Part shown: one piece after another, positions 45,785-60,751 of the stretch
Layout of the letters: every line of letters starts with the position of its first letter
Position numbering within the stretch: the stretch's first letter is position 1
Origin: Carya illinoinensis
Lineage: Eukaryota; Streptophyta; Magnoliopsida; Fagales; Juglandaceae
Assembly (NCBI RefSeq): GCF_018687715.1
Contig: NC_056756.1
Location: forward strand, 39,094,480-39,158,479
Direction of reading: 5' to 3'
DNA: 64,000 bases
Notes under the pieces: generated by a model
Database searches by the model: none
What the model saw: only the letters and a program-made list of their open reading frames with translations
Told to the model about the DNA's origin: nothing
Program-made: the position numbers and the translations under genes

Positions 45785-48700
45785 ATACAAGCATTAACAG
45801 CTAGGGAATTGCATCTAGTAATGACTTTTCTGGGAGATGAAGTTGGCACCCAATTATCAAGCCAAATACGAACCTGGTCACTCCTTACAATAAGCTACAA
45901 GTAGCCTAATTGAACAACAAACTTTGCTTAATAAATGCTACGCCAAACATAGGAAGGGTTAGATCCCAGATTTGAAGAAAAAAAACCACAATGCAGAAAA
46001 CATTTAGCCTTAAAAACAGCATAAAAAAAAAAAGAGAACTCTAATTTTGTAGCAAGTGCCATCCTTGCTTGGCCAAGAGCACCAGAGTAAAATGTTCCAA
46101 ATTCCAAAATCCCAAATCACTAAAAAATTTAAAACAACACGTGTATTACCAATTCACCTAGTATACCCTTCTTTCCTAATCTTTTTGTCCCCACCAATTA
46201 GTGCAATTAGCCCTTCCAATTCTTGGTAAAACCCTTTTCCTATTTTGAAATAACTCATAGCATATGTGAGAATAACTTGAACAAGAGCTTTTATTAATAG
46301 CTCACAACTAGCCTATGATAATAACTTATCTTTCCATCCATGTAATTTGCACAAACTTTGCCCTTAATGTCTCGAAATGTGTGAAATTTTGATCTTTCAA
46401 CAAAAAAAGGTAATCCAAGATACTGGTCATGATAATGAATAAAATGAACACCCCATAGTTCCTTGATATCTTTTATTATATCCTCATTCATATTACAACT
46501 AAAAGACAATTCGGTCTTTTGCTAGTTCTACTGTTCGCCTGAAGCTTTCCGATATATAGCCAAAATATTGCGAATGTGCACATTTGTTACAATAGAGACT
46601 TGCAATTTGTAAAAAAAAATAAGTGACTAATTCAAGGAGCATTGTTACATACACTTACTCCCTTCACTAAAATTTGCAATTCAACTTGCTTCAACATTGT
46701 AGATAAAGCCTTAACATAAATAAAAAATAAATATGGAGAAAGTGGACAACCTTTCTGTAATCCTCATGTGGGCTTAATAGTATCCGAAAGGGCACCATTG
46801 GTAAGAACTTGATAAGAAACAATGATAATGCACATTATAATAAGACTAATAAAATCAGCAGCAAAGCCCAATTAAAATAAAAGTCTCTCTAAAAACACTC
46901 ATTCATCATATCGTAGGTTTTACTCATATCAAGCTTAATAGACATATATCCTTTTTTACCCCGCTTTTTTCGACTTATTGCATCCACCGTCTCATAGGCA
47001 ATCATAATATTATCCGTAATGATTTACTTTGGGACAAAAGCACATTGAGAGTTAGAAATAACTCCCGATAATATCAACTTCAAACAATTGGCTAATACCT
47101 TACAAATAATTTTATAAACCATATTACATAAGCTAGTTGGTTTACAATCCTTTATATACTTATCTTCAGTACCAACACAATATATGTAAGATTCAAATTA
47201 GTAGGTATAAAACCCGAATTTAAAACTTTTAACACAATAGTACTAACAAATTCACCCACCAAGTTCCAATATTTCTAAACAAAGAATGGAAGCATACCAT
47301 CCGGGCCTAGATCTTTCTATGGCTACATTTGAAATAATGCTTCCTTTACATCTACTTCAGTAAAAGATTGCGTCAAATCATCATTTAAGGCTGATAAACG
47401 AGACTGTTCAAAACTTAATGCAACATCAATATTTGAAGGGTTAGTATAGGCAAACAAATTTACAAAATAATCATCTTATTCAAATAAGATCTTGCACAAG
47501 AAATTCCACCATCATCCTTTAGATAAGTTATCAAGTTACGATACCTCCTCTGAGAAGCCTTGGAGTGAAAGAATTTTGTGTTTTGACATTTTTTGATTTA
47601 TCAACTAAAGAATCTGCTTTGTGTAAACTCCAAGTTGATTCAATTGTTTCCTCATGTCCTTGTGCACTTATCCACATATGAGGAAGTACAACATGACCCA
47701 AATCCATTGTGTTTAACATTAAACAACTATGATATGAAATTGAAGTAACAAGATTTAGAATCTTACATGTATAACAAGATTTAGAATCTTACGTGTAGGA
47801 TACTGCTCAAGCCACTCAAAAATCTTGGCAAATCGATCCAACCTGTCCTTAATTAGAGCCAACCTTTTCTTAAATTACTCCATGTAAAGAAAGGTCCAAC
47901 AACATCAATACTATGCAACTAACAATAATCTAAAGTAGATCTGAAATCACACATCTATCTTAGTGGTCTTGCCCTTCCACCCAATTTCTCTAAGTTGTAT
48001 AGAATCTCGTTAAAATCTCCAAAACACAACCACGGACCATTCGACTAATGTTTTAGATGACACAAGGTTTTATGTCTATGATTAGTATCAGGGTGCTAAT
48101 AGACTGTAGTTAATCTCCAACAAGCATTATTAACAAAATTTGAAATATACATATCAAAATGACATCTTGAATAAGAGCGTAATGATAAATTTACCTCTCG
48201 TCACTAGAACAATGCAAGCCCTCCATTACGATCATTGCTCACCATTGCAAGAAAACACGAGAATTCCAACTAATATTTAAGCCACTCCATACGATGAATG
48301 TCAGAGTGCGTCTCCATAATGAAGACAATATCGGGATCTTCCCTCCAAGCTAAATCTCAAAGGACTCGAACTCTTCGAGGGTTCCCAAGTCCTTAAGAGT
48401 CCCAACTCATAATCTTCATGACGCATGGTGGGACTGGACAACAACCTCCACTGATAAAATTGGAATTTCCACCATAGCGGCATCATCAATGGATTTTAAC
48501 TTCTTCAACTAACCCGTGTTAATAGAGTCTTGCAATAGCTTTTCTCGTGATTGATGTTTGGGAACAACCCTCAAATAGAGTAGTGCCTCACGTCTGGGGC
48601 ATCCTCTAAATTTCAAAGAAGACTTATCCCTTAAGAAGGATGAAGAAACAAATGGATAGGGTATCTGCTTAGGGCTTCATTCGATGGCACCATGCTTCCC

Positions 48701-49560
48701 TCATAAAGCCCATGAGGCTTTGGATCTGAGTTTGGCCCATTAGACATTCAAGTTTAGAATCGAACATATTACAGGTATCCAACGGTTTGGGAACTTCTTG
48801 TAACTACTCCAGATAAGTAACCATCGGTTGGTTTGAGGAAAGATATTTAACTACCATGGTGACAATCTGCATCATCAACGACAGACTCCGATGACAATCT
48901 ATGTCAGCAGCATAAAGAGATTCCTCAACCAGATTGTTCTTTGCACAAAGCGAGTTTGATTTTGCATGGGTGTTCCCCCCTACCCACATCCATCAACCAT
49001 AAGGAAATCTATGAGTATCAAATTGTTCTTTGTTGTTACTCCACAGTAAGCAGCCACGATCTCCATGATCAAGAAGGCCACAATAATAACAAAACTGGGT
49101 AAATATTCATAATTAAAATGAACCCATACATAGTTTGAATCCCTTAAAGCAACACATTTTCCTCTTGGTAGTGGGTAGCTTATATCCAATAAAATTTGGA
49201 CTTCAATAAACTCACTCCATCTTGGTCGTAACTCATTCAGATCAACATTTTGAATACGTCTCAAAGTTGTAGCAATTTTCCTTACAACCCGAGCATTCAT
49301 CCCATCCATAGGCAGATCATAGAATCTAAACTAAAATGAAGCATTCAACATAGGAACCTTTGAATTTTTCATTGAGCCATCATAGTTCGACATATAGCCT
49401 CCTTCTCAGTTTCAAACAAAGACAAAGATTTCCAACGTTTTAAAAGGTCTCCCACCATTTTAGAGTAATTAGGATCTCAGGGGAAAGATAGCTAACACTA
49501 ATTGATTGGAAGTAAATCAACTAGAAAAACACACATAAATCTCTTTTATAGCAAGGTATT
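45785..49560 (-). mobile_element. L1-type LINE, decayed but nearly full length in order
   Basis: On the - strand, in order: an ORF1-like protein with ARVVRKIATTLRRIQNVDLN and, in another frame near 49060, a C-x2-C-x4-H-x4-C knuckle (CYYCGLLDHGDRGC); an endonuclease region (about 48420-47900; MKIMSWDS, a stop, GLGNPRRVRVL, then DIVFIMETHSD); reverse transcriptase (about 47150-46300; KIICKVLANCLKLILSGVIS, ITDNIMIAYETVDAI, DQYLGLPFF); and the downstream DQVRIWLDNWVP block near 45880. Dozens of stops and frameshifts make it inactive. It would copy itself by target-primed reverse transcription. Confidence 0.8.
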
Positions 49561-50983
49561 TTTCTAGATTTTGCGTCAGTTATCAATAAAAGTATTTTTA
49601 TATTCTAATTTTAAAAGTTGACATATCACATTAAACCATGTCAATTTATGAGTTTACTTTTGTTAAATTTCTTTATAGATATAAAGTATTTCTTTTTAGA
49701 GTTTATGCCAACTTCTTGGAGAAATTGCATTTCCAAGAATTGGTATGAGTCCTTGTTCCAGGGTATTTTTAGAGAGAAGAGAAATGGACATTTTCTTGTG
49801 TATTTTTTTACCAGTTCAACATTTCTCATTCCAATGCTTATAATATTTTATCACATTTTTTTTTTTATAAAAAGAAGTGTAATTAAATAAAATAAAATTT
49901 TCATGTGACAATAATATGGTAGAGTCAATTTATCCAATAAATGCAAGAGTGTCCTGAAGCATTTTGGTCTTAGAATAATACCCAAAATACACATACAATA
50001 CCATGTATTTCTACATATTCATCCATTGGAAATACCCATCACCATTGGCATTTATGAGAAATGAGAATGATAATTGAATTCACATATCACTCGATGTGAT
50101 ATCATTGCCCATCTTTGATACCTTCTGTAACTTTTTTTCCTGACCTTTATATTTTATATCATTGACTTCAAATAGCAGAGAGTTTTGTGAAGGGATAATG
50201 GCAAACACAAACAAATGAAAGGAAAACATCATGTTTTTCCATGGTAGGGTTGATAGTCATAGTGGCGATTTAGACAAGTTTTACAATATAATTATAGTTC
50301 CTCTTTTAAACGATTATGCCATTTTCAATCCTTCAACGACAACAAATAAGAACTAGACACGTCAACAATCCACATCTAAATCCCATGAACCACATTACAA
50401 GGTATAGCAAAATCAAATATGTAAAACAGAGAAAATATTTACGTTAGCGAAATTCCTTGCACTCTGCTGCTCCTCACTTACACTTTACATTGCCACACCT
50501 CCCCAGCCCATCACACCCTTCAACCTTTTTCCCTGTCGCACATGGTTTTCTTATTGTCCACTAAATTCTTGTTTTCAGATTCAGATTCTATTATAATATT
50601 TCTGAACCTCTTATTTTGGGTAGATCATATTAAATTCTTATTTTGAGTAATTTTAAGTTTTGGATTTTACTCCATAGATAGCATAGTATTTTTGGATGAC
50701 TTATGTAGTGGGGATGATTAATTAACTAGAGGTCAAATGGTGCTAATGGTTGTTGAGTTTTGGGTTTTACTTCGTATAGTAAGATTATGTATTGGCAAAG
50801 CCCTTTTTTTTTTCATGATCTGGAGTTTGCAAAATAGAAACAGCAGTAGGCAGAAATTCATTGTACAATAATTGTTATGTTTTTATCTTTTTTTACCTAC
50901 AAATTATGAATAAATAAAAAAGAATTTATAACAACAACAAAAATCCCATGATTGATTTGGCATTGTTTTATATTGTAATGTAG
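49561..50983. other. Intergenic, nothing recognised
   Basis: AT-rich DNA with no protein motif. It may include the promoter and first exon of the FAR1-related gene to the right, but I cannot place them. Confidence 0.4.
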
Positions 50984-53900
50984 GATTTTCTGTCGAGTTT
51001 GGATAGCGATAAAGTTGAGATAATAATAAGTAGAAATTGTCCAGAATTTGAAGATGATGGCATTGAGGCTGAAATTGGAGTACAAAAATATGATATGAAT
51101 GTGAAAGATTGTGTGAATGTGGGAAATAGAGTGGATGTGGGAGATGAAGTAAATGTGGAAGATCAGGATCAATGGTGGAAGATCGAGTGAATGTGGAAGA
51201 TTGAGTCAATGTTGCATATGGAGATGGAGTCAATATGATTTCCAATTCAAGTTGTGGTCTTTTTGAGCCATTCATTAGGAAGGAGTTTGATGATGTAGAA
51301 GATGTTCTAAATCATTTTACAAGGCATATGTAAGATGAAAAAGTTTTGAAATGAGGACCAACCATACTTGATTATCAAAAGAGATCAGAAAAATAATTCT
51401 AGTAGAGTATGCTTGCTCAAGGGAAAGATTTCGGCGTGAAAGTCAGAAACAAAAAGAATGAAAAATTCCTGAACTTGCTTAGACAAAAATTAGATGTAAA
51501 GCAACGATGTGTATAAAAAATGATGATGAAAAGTAGATAGTATGCAAGTTCGTCGTTGAATACAACTATGAGCTACTTACATTAAGAAGTACTTGTTTGC
51601 TTTGTGGATGTAGATGAGTAACGTGTATAAAAGAAAAACTCATTCTTACTTTAAATGAGTTTGTTGTACTGATAAGGAAAATAATGTCGGTGTTGAGCAA
51701 AGAATCAGGTAGTGATTTTAATATTGGATGTATGGGTAAGGACATCGAGAATTATTTGAAAAATAAAAGAGAGAAATTGTTTGAAGAGGGAGATGCACAA
51801 AAGTTGTATGCTAACTTTCTTGACTGACAGCATAAAGAACCTAGGTTTGTGTATTCCATTTATGACGCTTCTGAATTTCACTTGGGATCAGATAGACATT
51901 TGTAGTGTCGAGATATGCAACATAAGTTTATCTGCTCTCGTTCATAACATATAAGATGCAATGTTACTAATATGCATCTAGTATTATGCAATATTCATTG
52001 TGAATAATTTTTTTTTTAGGAATACTATGCACCAAACTAAAAATATTCCAAATATTTAAAACATACTTCATATATAAAGAAATACTGAATAGCCATGATC
52101 ACAACAGTAGTCCAAAATAGTTGTGATTAAAAGAGTATTGGAGATACCACTCCATAAGTACAAGTAGTAACCTAAATTAATTACTATGCCATCATCGATG
52201 TCGCACGATCGCTCAGTCGATCATATCCAGTTGGTTGATTCTCGGTTCTCTTTCAGGTCTTGTAACGAGATCTACCATTTAAGAAAATAGTAGTTGTGAC
52301 TATCATTATGAGATTTGATTACAAATTTCAGCAAGTTAACATAAAACTTCCACACAAGTTAATTATGCATGCATGGCAGTAAAAGTATAAATGCATAATC
52401 AAAGTCATAAGTAATTATAGCACAAGTTGACATACAACATAGCATAACTTCATATATGACATAGTATAACATCATATATGACATTGTATAACTGACATAA
52501 TTTAAATTCAAACTTGAATTGAACTTGACCTTCTTGACATAAGCTTGATCTGAAGCTTAACTTAGCATGAACTTGATCTAAGATTTGACTTAATATGAAC
52601 TTGATTTGAAACTTGACTTAACATGAATTTGAACTAAACATAACAACAGATTATACTCATTCATCATAGTACTCAATAATGCATAGCCTTAACCGTAGTA
52701 TCAAGCAGTGCGTATCATCCTTCTGTAGTATGGTAGATTATATTCATTCATTATAGTACTCAACAATGCATAACCTTGACCGCAATACTATGCAGCACGT
52801 TTTATCCTTGACTGTAATATAACTCAAACTTATTTCTCTGTTTGTAGTACAATAGATTATACTCTTTTACTTTAGTAATTGGCACCATATAGCCTTAATC
52901 GCAATACGAAATAATGTGTATCATCCTTGATCGTTATATAAATTAACTGATAACTGAAAACTAACTGTTCTCAAAATACATAATTGTATTCGAGACGAAA
53001 CATGACTGGAATATGAAAGGATAGAAGCCTTGATTAACATAATATGATTTGAACGTAACTCGAGAAACATAACTTACTTGAGATAGAAACGTTTTGTAAT
53101 ATAACATAATATGTAACAGACAATATTTTACATGACATGACATATATGTTATAACTTGCATACTTAACATGACATGTAATGTATAGTAGTAGGTGACAAA
53201 ATCTCTTGCTCAACAGATGAATAATTCGTGACAAAATCAATTATGTAACATATGAACATGAAATGACTTGGCATGATGTGGCACATATGATAACATACAT
53301 ACATACAATGTAGTTCATTTTCATATCACACATACACATTAAACTACTAGTAAGTTAAAAATTAACTTATTTCGATTTTCATATTTTCTAAGCAAATTCA
53401 AGAGTGATCACGAGGAACTGAAAATAATGATTTCTAAAAGTTAGAATTTAGTCACTAACAATTAGAAATATGGAAAATACTAACTTAGAGTAAAATTACC
53501 ATTTTACCCTCAAAATGACCATTTAACCTTTAACTTAAGCATTCTAATTCCAAAAATCACCAATTTTATCTTGAACTCAATTATCAAATCAGAAAAATTT
53601 TAAACTAAATATAACCATGAAAACTTTATAAGGCTCGAAACTTACATAGGCTATTTCTCTTGATTTTTATTACAATTCTTTCAAATTTAAAACTCATGAT
53701 TAAACCAAATTTTTGCAACAAAGATCTTCCTATCCTAAGTTTAAAAACATACTAAAAACATCCACTAAAAATATATGCTAATCATCAACACCAAATGTTT
53801 TGGAAAAATTATTCAAACTTTTTAATTAAAAAGGCGAACTCTTGAATCATATGATTTGGTCTATTTCAAAGCATCTCCAAAAATTTCAAAAAACCAAATC

Positions 53901-56900
53901 TTACTTCTAACACATCTATAACATATTCTTATGAATAACCATGTTTTGAATCATCAAACAAAAGTCATTAAAATCACCAAAACAACATTTGAAGTTTTGT
54001 TTTCTCTCTAAGTTCAAAAACAAAATTTTGTTTCTAACTTATTTTGAACAATCACTTGATCTAGGACTTATAAAGATGTGATCTTCAAACAAAAAAATTA
54101 AAAAGGTGTCCTAAAACAGATTTAAGCTTCAAACTCAAGATCACATGATTAAAAATTAATACAAACATAAATTTAGCCAAGAACATCAACACTTTGACCT
54201 ATCCGAACATCTCATTGAATAAAAACTCATATAATTGAATTTAACATCAAATATCTTCAAACTAATATTCTAACATGTATATAAGAGGCTCAGGATCCTT
54301 CAATAAAATTATCAAAACCATTAGAATAGGTTTAAACCACAAAAGATTTAAACTTTCTCAAAATAGAAACTATTTTTCCTCTTTTAGTTTCTAGATCTAA
54401 GAAAATCTTTTATCAAGACCTTTAATCATGCAACAAATCTTCGACCAATAATCACATACACATGTTAATAACACTCCATAAAAATTTTGGACCAAAAGCT
54501 ATCTATTAACTTGGTCAAAAATTCTAAAATATAATATACTTTCCAGTTTATCGCCCAAAATAACCTTTCTAGGGTTGTAATAACATTTGACTGAAATAAT
54601 GACCTTCAAATGGAGTAAATAAGATATTCACGTAAGCTAGATTCAAAAGAAAACAACTATCATGAAGGAAATGTTGTGAGAATAAACTTACAAAGGCTTC
54701 AAATAAGGTGTGCAAAAGAGTTCATAAAAGCTGTTTGAGAGTGTGTGTGTTCTTTTAAAAAAAAAGCATAAAAGAAAGATGATTTCGTGGAAAGTGGGCT
54801 GGAGATCTTCTTGCACAAGATGTGGGAGAATATGGCTAAAGTGAAGTTTGAGTGTTGGCCTTTCTTACCCAATACAATACACAAAAATCGGCTCAAGATA
54901 TTTTCTTATGGTAGAATATAGAATTGAAAGAGTGAGATGACTCTTTAGCTTTTCCATTCTAGAACTTTCTAGGCCCTTTTGAAGACATCCATCAGTCATG
55001 AGGGAGATTAAATTACTTAGCCAAAAAGCAATGCTAAGATGACCAAATTGAATGGGCCTAAACTGAATGTGCCTTAGTTTGGGATTTTAAGAGGGTTTAG
55101 GTTGCTATCAAATCCAAATCTAATTTCTCTTACTTCAATCAAATATCCAAGGTTAAAAAGGTTGGATAATGATGTTCTAACATAAATATGAAGGACTAAT
55201 AGTATGCGAAAATAATTTAATCAAGCGATTAAACATAATACTAGAAATTGATTCAGTTAGGATTTTGGATAAAACCATTTAGGATTTCGGTTTCACACAT
55301 GCTTTTGGGTTCTCAATTGGATTCCAACCATATAAAATTTTACTAAGGTGTAAATCGTCTTTGGTTTGGCATAATTTGATGGGTTGGATGACATAAGGTT
55401 CTTGCTTAGGTGGCATGATCTCATGCCTTGATTCCTTTAAATCCATCAAACGTTTCTCATGGTGCCAAATGTCTAATACTATTTATTATGTGTTGCTAAG
55501 ATCTTATCACGTGTCCAAATAAAACTTCTCTAATCTAATTTGGACATTCTACACTGTGATTTTGAAAACACTGCATTTGTTGCACTTATCGAGGTTACTA
55601 TTCACTCTGAAAAAGTGCATGATAAACTTAGTATTGAAAAATTCTAATTATTCATATTAGCCTACAATAAAAATCCTTTACTAAAATTCAACTTTGAAGT
55701 GCCCCTAAAAATAAAAATGCAGTTTCAAATATACGTTTCATCCGAAAATATGAAAATTGATTATTATGCCATCAAATTTTAAATAATCAACTGAGTCTAA
55801 TGACGCTAACCATAACGCATTCTGACACTTTTAACTAACTCAAATAATTAAAATTACACTTTTGAACTATAATAAGTGATAACATTGACTATGTTGACAA
55901 AATAAACTTATGTGATCAGTCGATTCGTAAAAATTTATTGAGATTTCACAAGGTTTCTAAAACCTTTAAAACCAATAGAAATTGCACTATTGAATTTCTA
56001 ATAGGCTTTTACACAATGCAAGTTGATGAGAATAGGTGTATAAGAAGTTTTTAGGTGAATGTAAAATTGAGGTTTGCATATCAATATTTTGGAGATGTTG
56101 TTACCTTTGATGCGATGTACTTGAAAAATATTTATAAGATGCCATTAGTGCCATTTTCAGGAGTTAATCATCATCACCAAATTATTATGTTTGATTGTGC
56201 AGTGTTAGTTAATGAAACAACTGAATCCTATATGTGGTTATTGAGAACATGGCAAAAGGCAATGCTTGGGCATGCCTCTTCAACCATAATTACTGATGAT
56301 GACAAGGTGATGGCGAAAACCATTGGTGAGGTACTCCCAAATACAACTCATAGGTTGTGCCTGTGGCATATTTTATAAAAAATTTTAGAACATTTGGCAC
56401 ATGTGTATATAACTAGTTTTTGGACTTTCAAAAAGAGTTCATTCATTATATCTATGAGACAATAACGATTGATGAGTTTGAGCAAGAATGGAGTTCAATA
56501 CTGGCGAAGTATGGTTTAATAGATAATGATTGGCTGCAAAATCTTTACAACTGATGGGATGAGTAGGTTTTGGCTTGTGAATCATGTTTTGTACTGGTAT
56601 GTTAACAACTCAAATGAGCGAAAGTATAAATAAATTTTTTAAGGATTAGGTTGTTTGAGCACAATGGTGAGTGACTTTGTACATAATATGAGAAATTAAA
56701 CCATAGTTTATACAATGAAGTCTTTCATGATCTTCCAAGATAAACTATTCAATAGCCAATGGTACAAATCACCCAAAATTGACAAAGATGGTGAAAATAA
56801 GATATACGCAGTCGTACTGAATGGCAAAGAAAAACTTCTTTATTATGTGACCTTAGAGACTAGAGAAGTAAAAGCAATATGTACATGTCATATGTTTGAG

Positions 56901-57440
56901 TTTGTGAGGATTCTTTGTAGGCATATATTGTGTGCTTGGGAAGAAATCAAAAGTAGATATATTGCCACATCATTATATTCCAAAGAGATGGTGCATCAAT
57001 GCTAAGAGCCGAGCTATTCTTGACATACCAAACTCTAATGGACATGTAATGACACAGGATGAGCCAATGATGAGAAAAAACAAGTTGATGATGTAATTCT
57101 AAGATATTGCAAAACTTAGCTCACAATCAATACAAAAATTGAACCACCTCTTTCTTGCCTTAGATAAGGTCCACAAGGAGTTGCTCTTAATGGAAGATAT
57201 TGAAGGAGAAAAAAATGTTGGAGGTGGAGACATGTCAACGAATGATTCACAAATATTAAAATCACAAGTTGTGTCAAACTTTTCACAAATATTACAAGAT
57301 CCTCCATGGGTGCCAAAAAAAGGCCGAGCAAAATTGTTAAGAGCAAAAAATTAGAAAGAGACTCAAGCCACGAAAAAAATGTATTATAACTTTTGCAAGA
57401 CTGGGGGTCATACTAAGAACAATTGTTCGTCAATGAGGTT
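50984..57440 (+). pseudogene. FAR1-related sequence (FRS) / MULE transposase-like pseudogene, split by a solo LTR
   Basis: FRS proteins are domesticated Mutator-type transposases acting as transcription factors in light signalling; some close copies are still transposons. An acceptor (AATGTAG, 50983) leads into an acidic N-terminus (DFLSSLDSDKVEIIISRNCP), then a FAR1 DNA-binding domain near 51265-51600 (PFIRKEFDDVEDVLNHF ... VCKFVVEYNYELLT) with several stops. GDAQKLYANF follows near 51790 and is cut by the LTR at 51861. After 56014 the frame resumes (MQVDENRCIRSF), with the MULE transposase domain at 56055-56378 (FGDVVTFDAMYLKN, IITDDDKVMAKTIGEVLPN), a SWIM zinc finger near 56881 (CTCHMFEFVRILCRH) and a C-terminal knuckle near 57390 (CKTGGHTKNNC). 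Stops and frameshifts are frequent. Clearly a pseudogene. Confidence 0.88.
51861..56013 (-). mobile_element. Solo LTR, 4.15 kb, same family as 7348-10765, inverted
   Basis: The reverse complement of the 7348-10765 LTR is recognisable along the whole span: the 3' end at 51861-52000 (TAGTGTCGAGATATGCAAC..., CATATAAGATGCAATGTTAC), the TCTACCATT/GTAACGAGATC block near 52270, and the 5' end at 55920-56013 (CTAATAGGCTTTTACA). It contains no gene. Flanks CCATT and CAATG differ from a common CCATG by one base each, which is compatible with a decayed 5-bp target duplication. It interrupts the FAR1-related gene. The greater length and divergence suggest an older copy. Confidence 0.82.
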
Positions 57441-60190
57441 GGTTTAAAGTTTGGAAATTTGTGTTTTTCATTTTGTGTGTTTTAATATAATAAAAGAATT
57501 TTTTTATGGTTTATTATCTCTTATATAGGAATCTTGGAAATACAACTGATAACATATCTCAAAACTTAGATCTGTCGATTCAAACGTGAGGTTGGTGTTT
57601 AAGTTTGTGTTTTAAAACATCTAGGCATCGAATGTGATGGGGTAGTTTTTTAAAACATTCTTCCTGTACGTAATTGTTTTTTTTATTATGTTACAATTAA
57701 CAAGAGTAAAGAATTAGCATGCTTGCCTTAGATAGAATTTGAAGTTGGAGGACTGCAGCTATTGACAGATTTACAATTTTTTAAATTCTAGAAGAAATAC
57801 TGCCTTAATATATTTTCAGATTCTGGAGCATGTTAATGTTTTGAAAATGTTATGGAGTTGTATTTTTAGATTCTAGAGCATGTTTTGAAAATGTTGTTGA
57901 AATGATTTAATGGAAATGTTATGGAGTTGTATTTTCAGATTATGAAGCATGTTAATGTTATGAAGTTGTACAATTTTCAACCAAAACTATTAGTTTTTCC
58001 AAAAATCCGTAGCTTGGATTGCATGCCACAATAGCACAGTTGTCTCTTCAAAGTAGCTCTTTTTTTCCCATTTGCAGTCCAAGAACTTTGCCTGAAATGA
58101 GATCCTGAACTTATCATTTGATGGAAAATGATAAGAAAGTAAGCACTCTGAAAATTATAGTATAAGCTTAGAAAATTAAATATAAGACATTTGGGAAATT
58201 ATATGGAAAAAGAGGACATTATTTTTTTTCCTTTTATTTAATGATATGAATTCGTAGAATTGAAATCCCTTGAACCCACAATCAATTTGAAAACTCACTC
58301 AAGAAAGTCAAATCAAGCCAATGGAAAATCTAGACCCGTTGAAGAACTTATTTTTAGAACTTAAATTACAATGAAGAACGCCACAATAGTTGTGTTACCT
58401 TTGATAAGTTCAAAAGTTCATTCAAGAATAAAAAGAGATAGACTCAACTCACAATGGAAATTTATTCAATAGTCTAACCTTTAAAAATCGGCTATAAGGA
58501 TTATTTAAACCCAATCCCCACAAAACCCTAGTTGAAAATTAAAACCTTTCCCAAAAATGTCCTTCGATGGGCACCCCTTCTAATGCTCCTAAGAATAAAC
58601 CCTAGACCGAAAATATAACACCCAATTGACCTTTATGGTCGGCGCCTCTTAGTGCATAACATAAAACCCTAGTTCATCAAAATAACTTCTCCAAAAAGCC
58701 ATTGGCCGAAAATACAAGGCCTTCCCAAAACCTTATATCATGTCTTCCATAGCTTGTATCACATGGATCAAAACTAAATCTCATTCTTCCAAGCCCATCT
58801 TGAGTGTTGGGCTCTTGCTAGACTTGTCCTAAGTAGATTGCATCAATCCTTGCATAGCTTCCTTGATCTTCTTATCTCTTGGCCTTGTGATTGACCCATC
58901 AGGAACTTGCAAATAATCTTTAAGATTAGGTCCACCTTGGTACCCATCATTTAAGTTTCACTCCCAGATTAGAAGTAATTGCTCTAGTGAATGTAAGTGA
59001 TTCATAACTTGCTCGTAATCCTGTTGAGATTCCAAGCATCATTTACTTGGACTCAATCCATCAGTTCAGGTGTCCAAGCTATAATTTCAGATTCTATATA
59101 TACTCTGTTAGTCTAAATACCTCAATCTTGCTTGGTCCTCAAACTCAATCCATTTTAATGAATCACTCTGATCCACTTAGTCTAACAGAGCATCTTCTGT
59201 AATGAATGATGCCATCTGGTTAAGATTTAGTAGTTTGTTACACATTACTTGAGCAAGGAGCAACACGGCTGCATTGAAGAACTGGTAGGTGATAATGGGA
59301 GAGATGAATACATTTCTTTGACCATTTCAATCTAGGTAATGAAGTTAACATGGTAACTAAGTGGGAAACATAGCAAATTATATCCTTGGCTACTCATCAG
59401 GTATGCTGAAAAGCACCATTGTAGCTATGGTCAAATGCATTTAAAGAAACAATGTGGTCTGGGTATAAAAATGGTTTTATACCACTTTTTAAATTTCTGG
59501 TTACCACTTGCTCTCTAGAGGAATGAGAATTCAGTTCATGTGATTTCTAGGTGACCAATGGAGATGTTGGTCTAGATAGGAGTGGATTTGATGGCCAATC
59601 TATATGCCACACTGAGGTTTATTTTAGCTTTCTATTTCACAATGATTTCATGCCAAATCATTTGAAAATTATTGTGACTTTAGGATTTCGTTTGACCGAT
59701 TAAAAAAAAAAAAGATAGAAAATTGGTACTGTATTTAAGAATCAGTGGTCTCTTCTAAGTGGGGTTTGGCCTTGGTTTTCTTTTCATCTTCATTTCCAAT
59801 TTTCTCCTATTAAAGAAGTTCAGTAATAACTAAAAAGGAAGATGAATCACGCTAAAAGAGGTCCAAAATATTGACAAAAGCAGTACTAATATATGGTACA
59901 AGCCACAATGCCAACAATCAACCCTCAATCCAATGGTATCAAACCCACTTTCAAACCACAATCAAACACTCTCAAACCCAAAATCATAGTAAGTGATTTC
60001 AATCTCAGATTAAGTCCAGAGAATAGGCTTAAAAAGGCATACCAAAGTCTCTATCCATCGTCAGTGGCATAGGGGGTTGATACTAGAAAGATGTTATCAG
60101 CAGCACTGGGTATCGGTCTTGATCCTCTCTAACTTTGATCGAATAAGACTTGGGAGTTGGTATAATTAGGGGCGAGCAGTGAGGAGGTTT
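57441..60190. other. Intergenic, mostly unassigned
   Basis: No gene is recognisable. 57818-57975 holds about three imperfect tandem phrases (GATTCTGGAGCATGTTAATG, then TTTTGAAAATGTTATGGAGT). 58240-58980 has a different, CCCTAG-containing composition that might be an old LTR, but no ends were found. Confidence 0.4.
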
Positions 60191-60283
60191 CTAGAGAGGG
60201 GGGTTTCCGTGGTGGTCAGGAACAATGGAAGAGGGGGCCAAGAGTAACAACAGAGAGAAGGGGCAGAGAGAGTAGTGGTTGTT

Positions 60284-60418
60284 GGGGGGGGGGGGGGGTA
60301 GAGAGTCGAGTTGGGTCGCGTTCCTCAATTGTTTGGAATGGGTTCGCCTGTGGGAGAGAAATAGGATAGAGAGATGGGAGGGAGGTAGGGGTGGGGCTAG
60401 GCCTCGAGGGAGGGAGTG

Positions 60419-60453
<35 letters not shown>

Positions 60454-60710
60454 TAGAAAATGGAGAGTTTCTTAGGAATGTGGCCACAAGGTTTGAAAAT
60501 GAGGTGTCTACGTGACACATTCCCATTGGATGCCTTTTTTAAGGGGGAAAGGTTATGCTTGCAGAATGATTTCTCATGTAATTATAACAGTTTTTCTTTT
60601 AACTAGAGGAATTTAGCGATTGTTGTTTAATTAGGTGTTGAATTGATCACCTGCGGGAGAGAAACATGATAGAGAAATGGGAGGGAGGCAGGGGTGGGGC
60701 TAGGGCTTGT

Positions 60711-60751
<41 letters not shown>

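Noticed and set aside
58240..58980. Possible LTR-like region with CCCTAG phrases
   Set aside because: No paired ends, target duplication or second copy in the window.
60191..60526. 111-residue Ser/Leu/Pro-rich frame on the - strand
   Set aside because: It is produced by the GA and G-run microsatellites and is low complexity.
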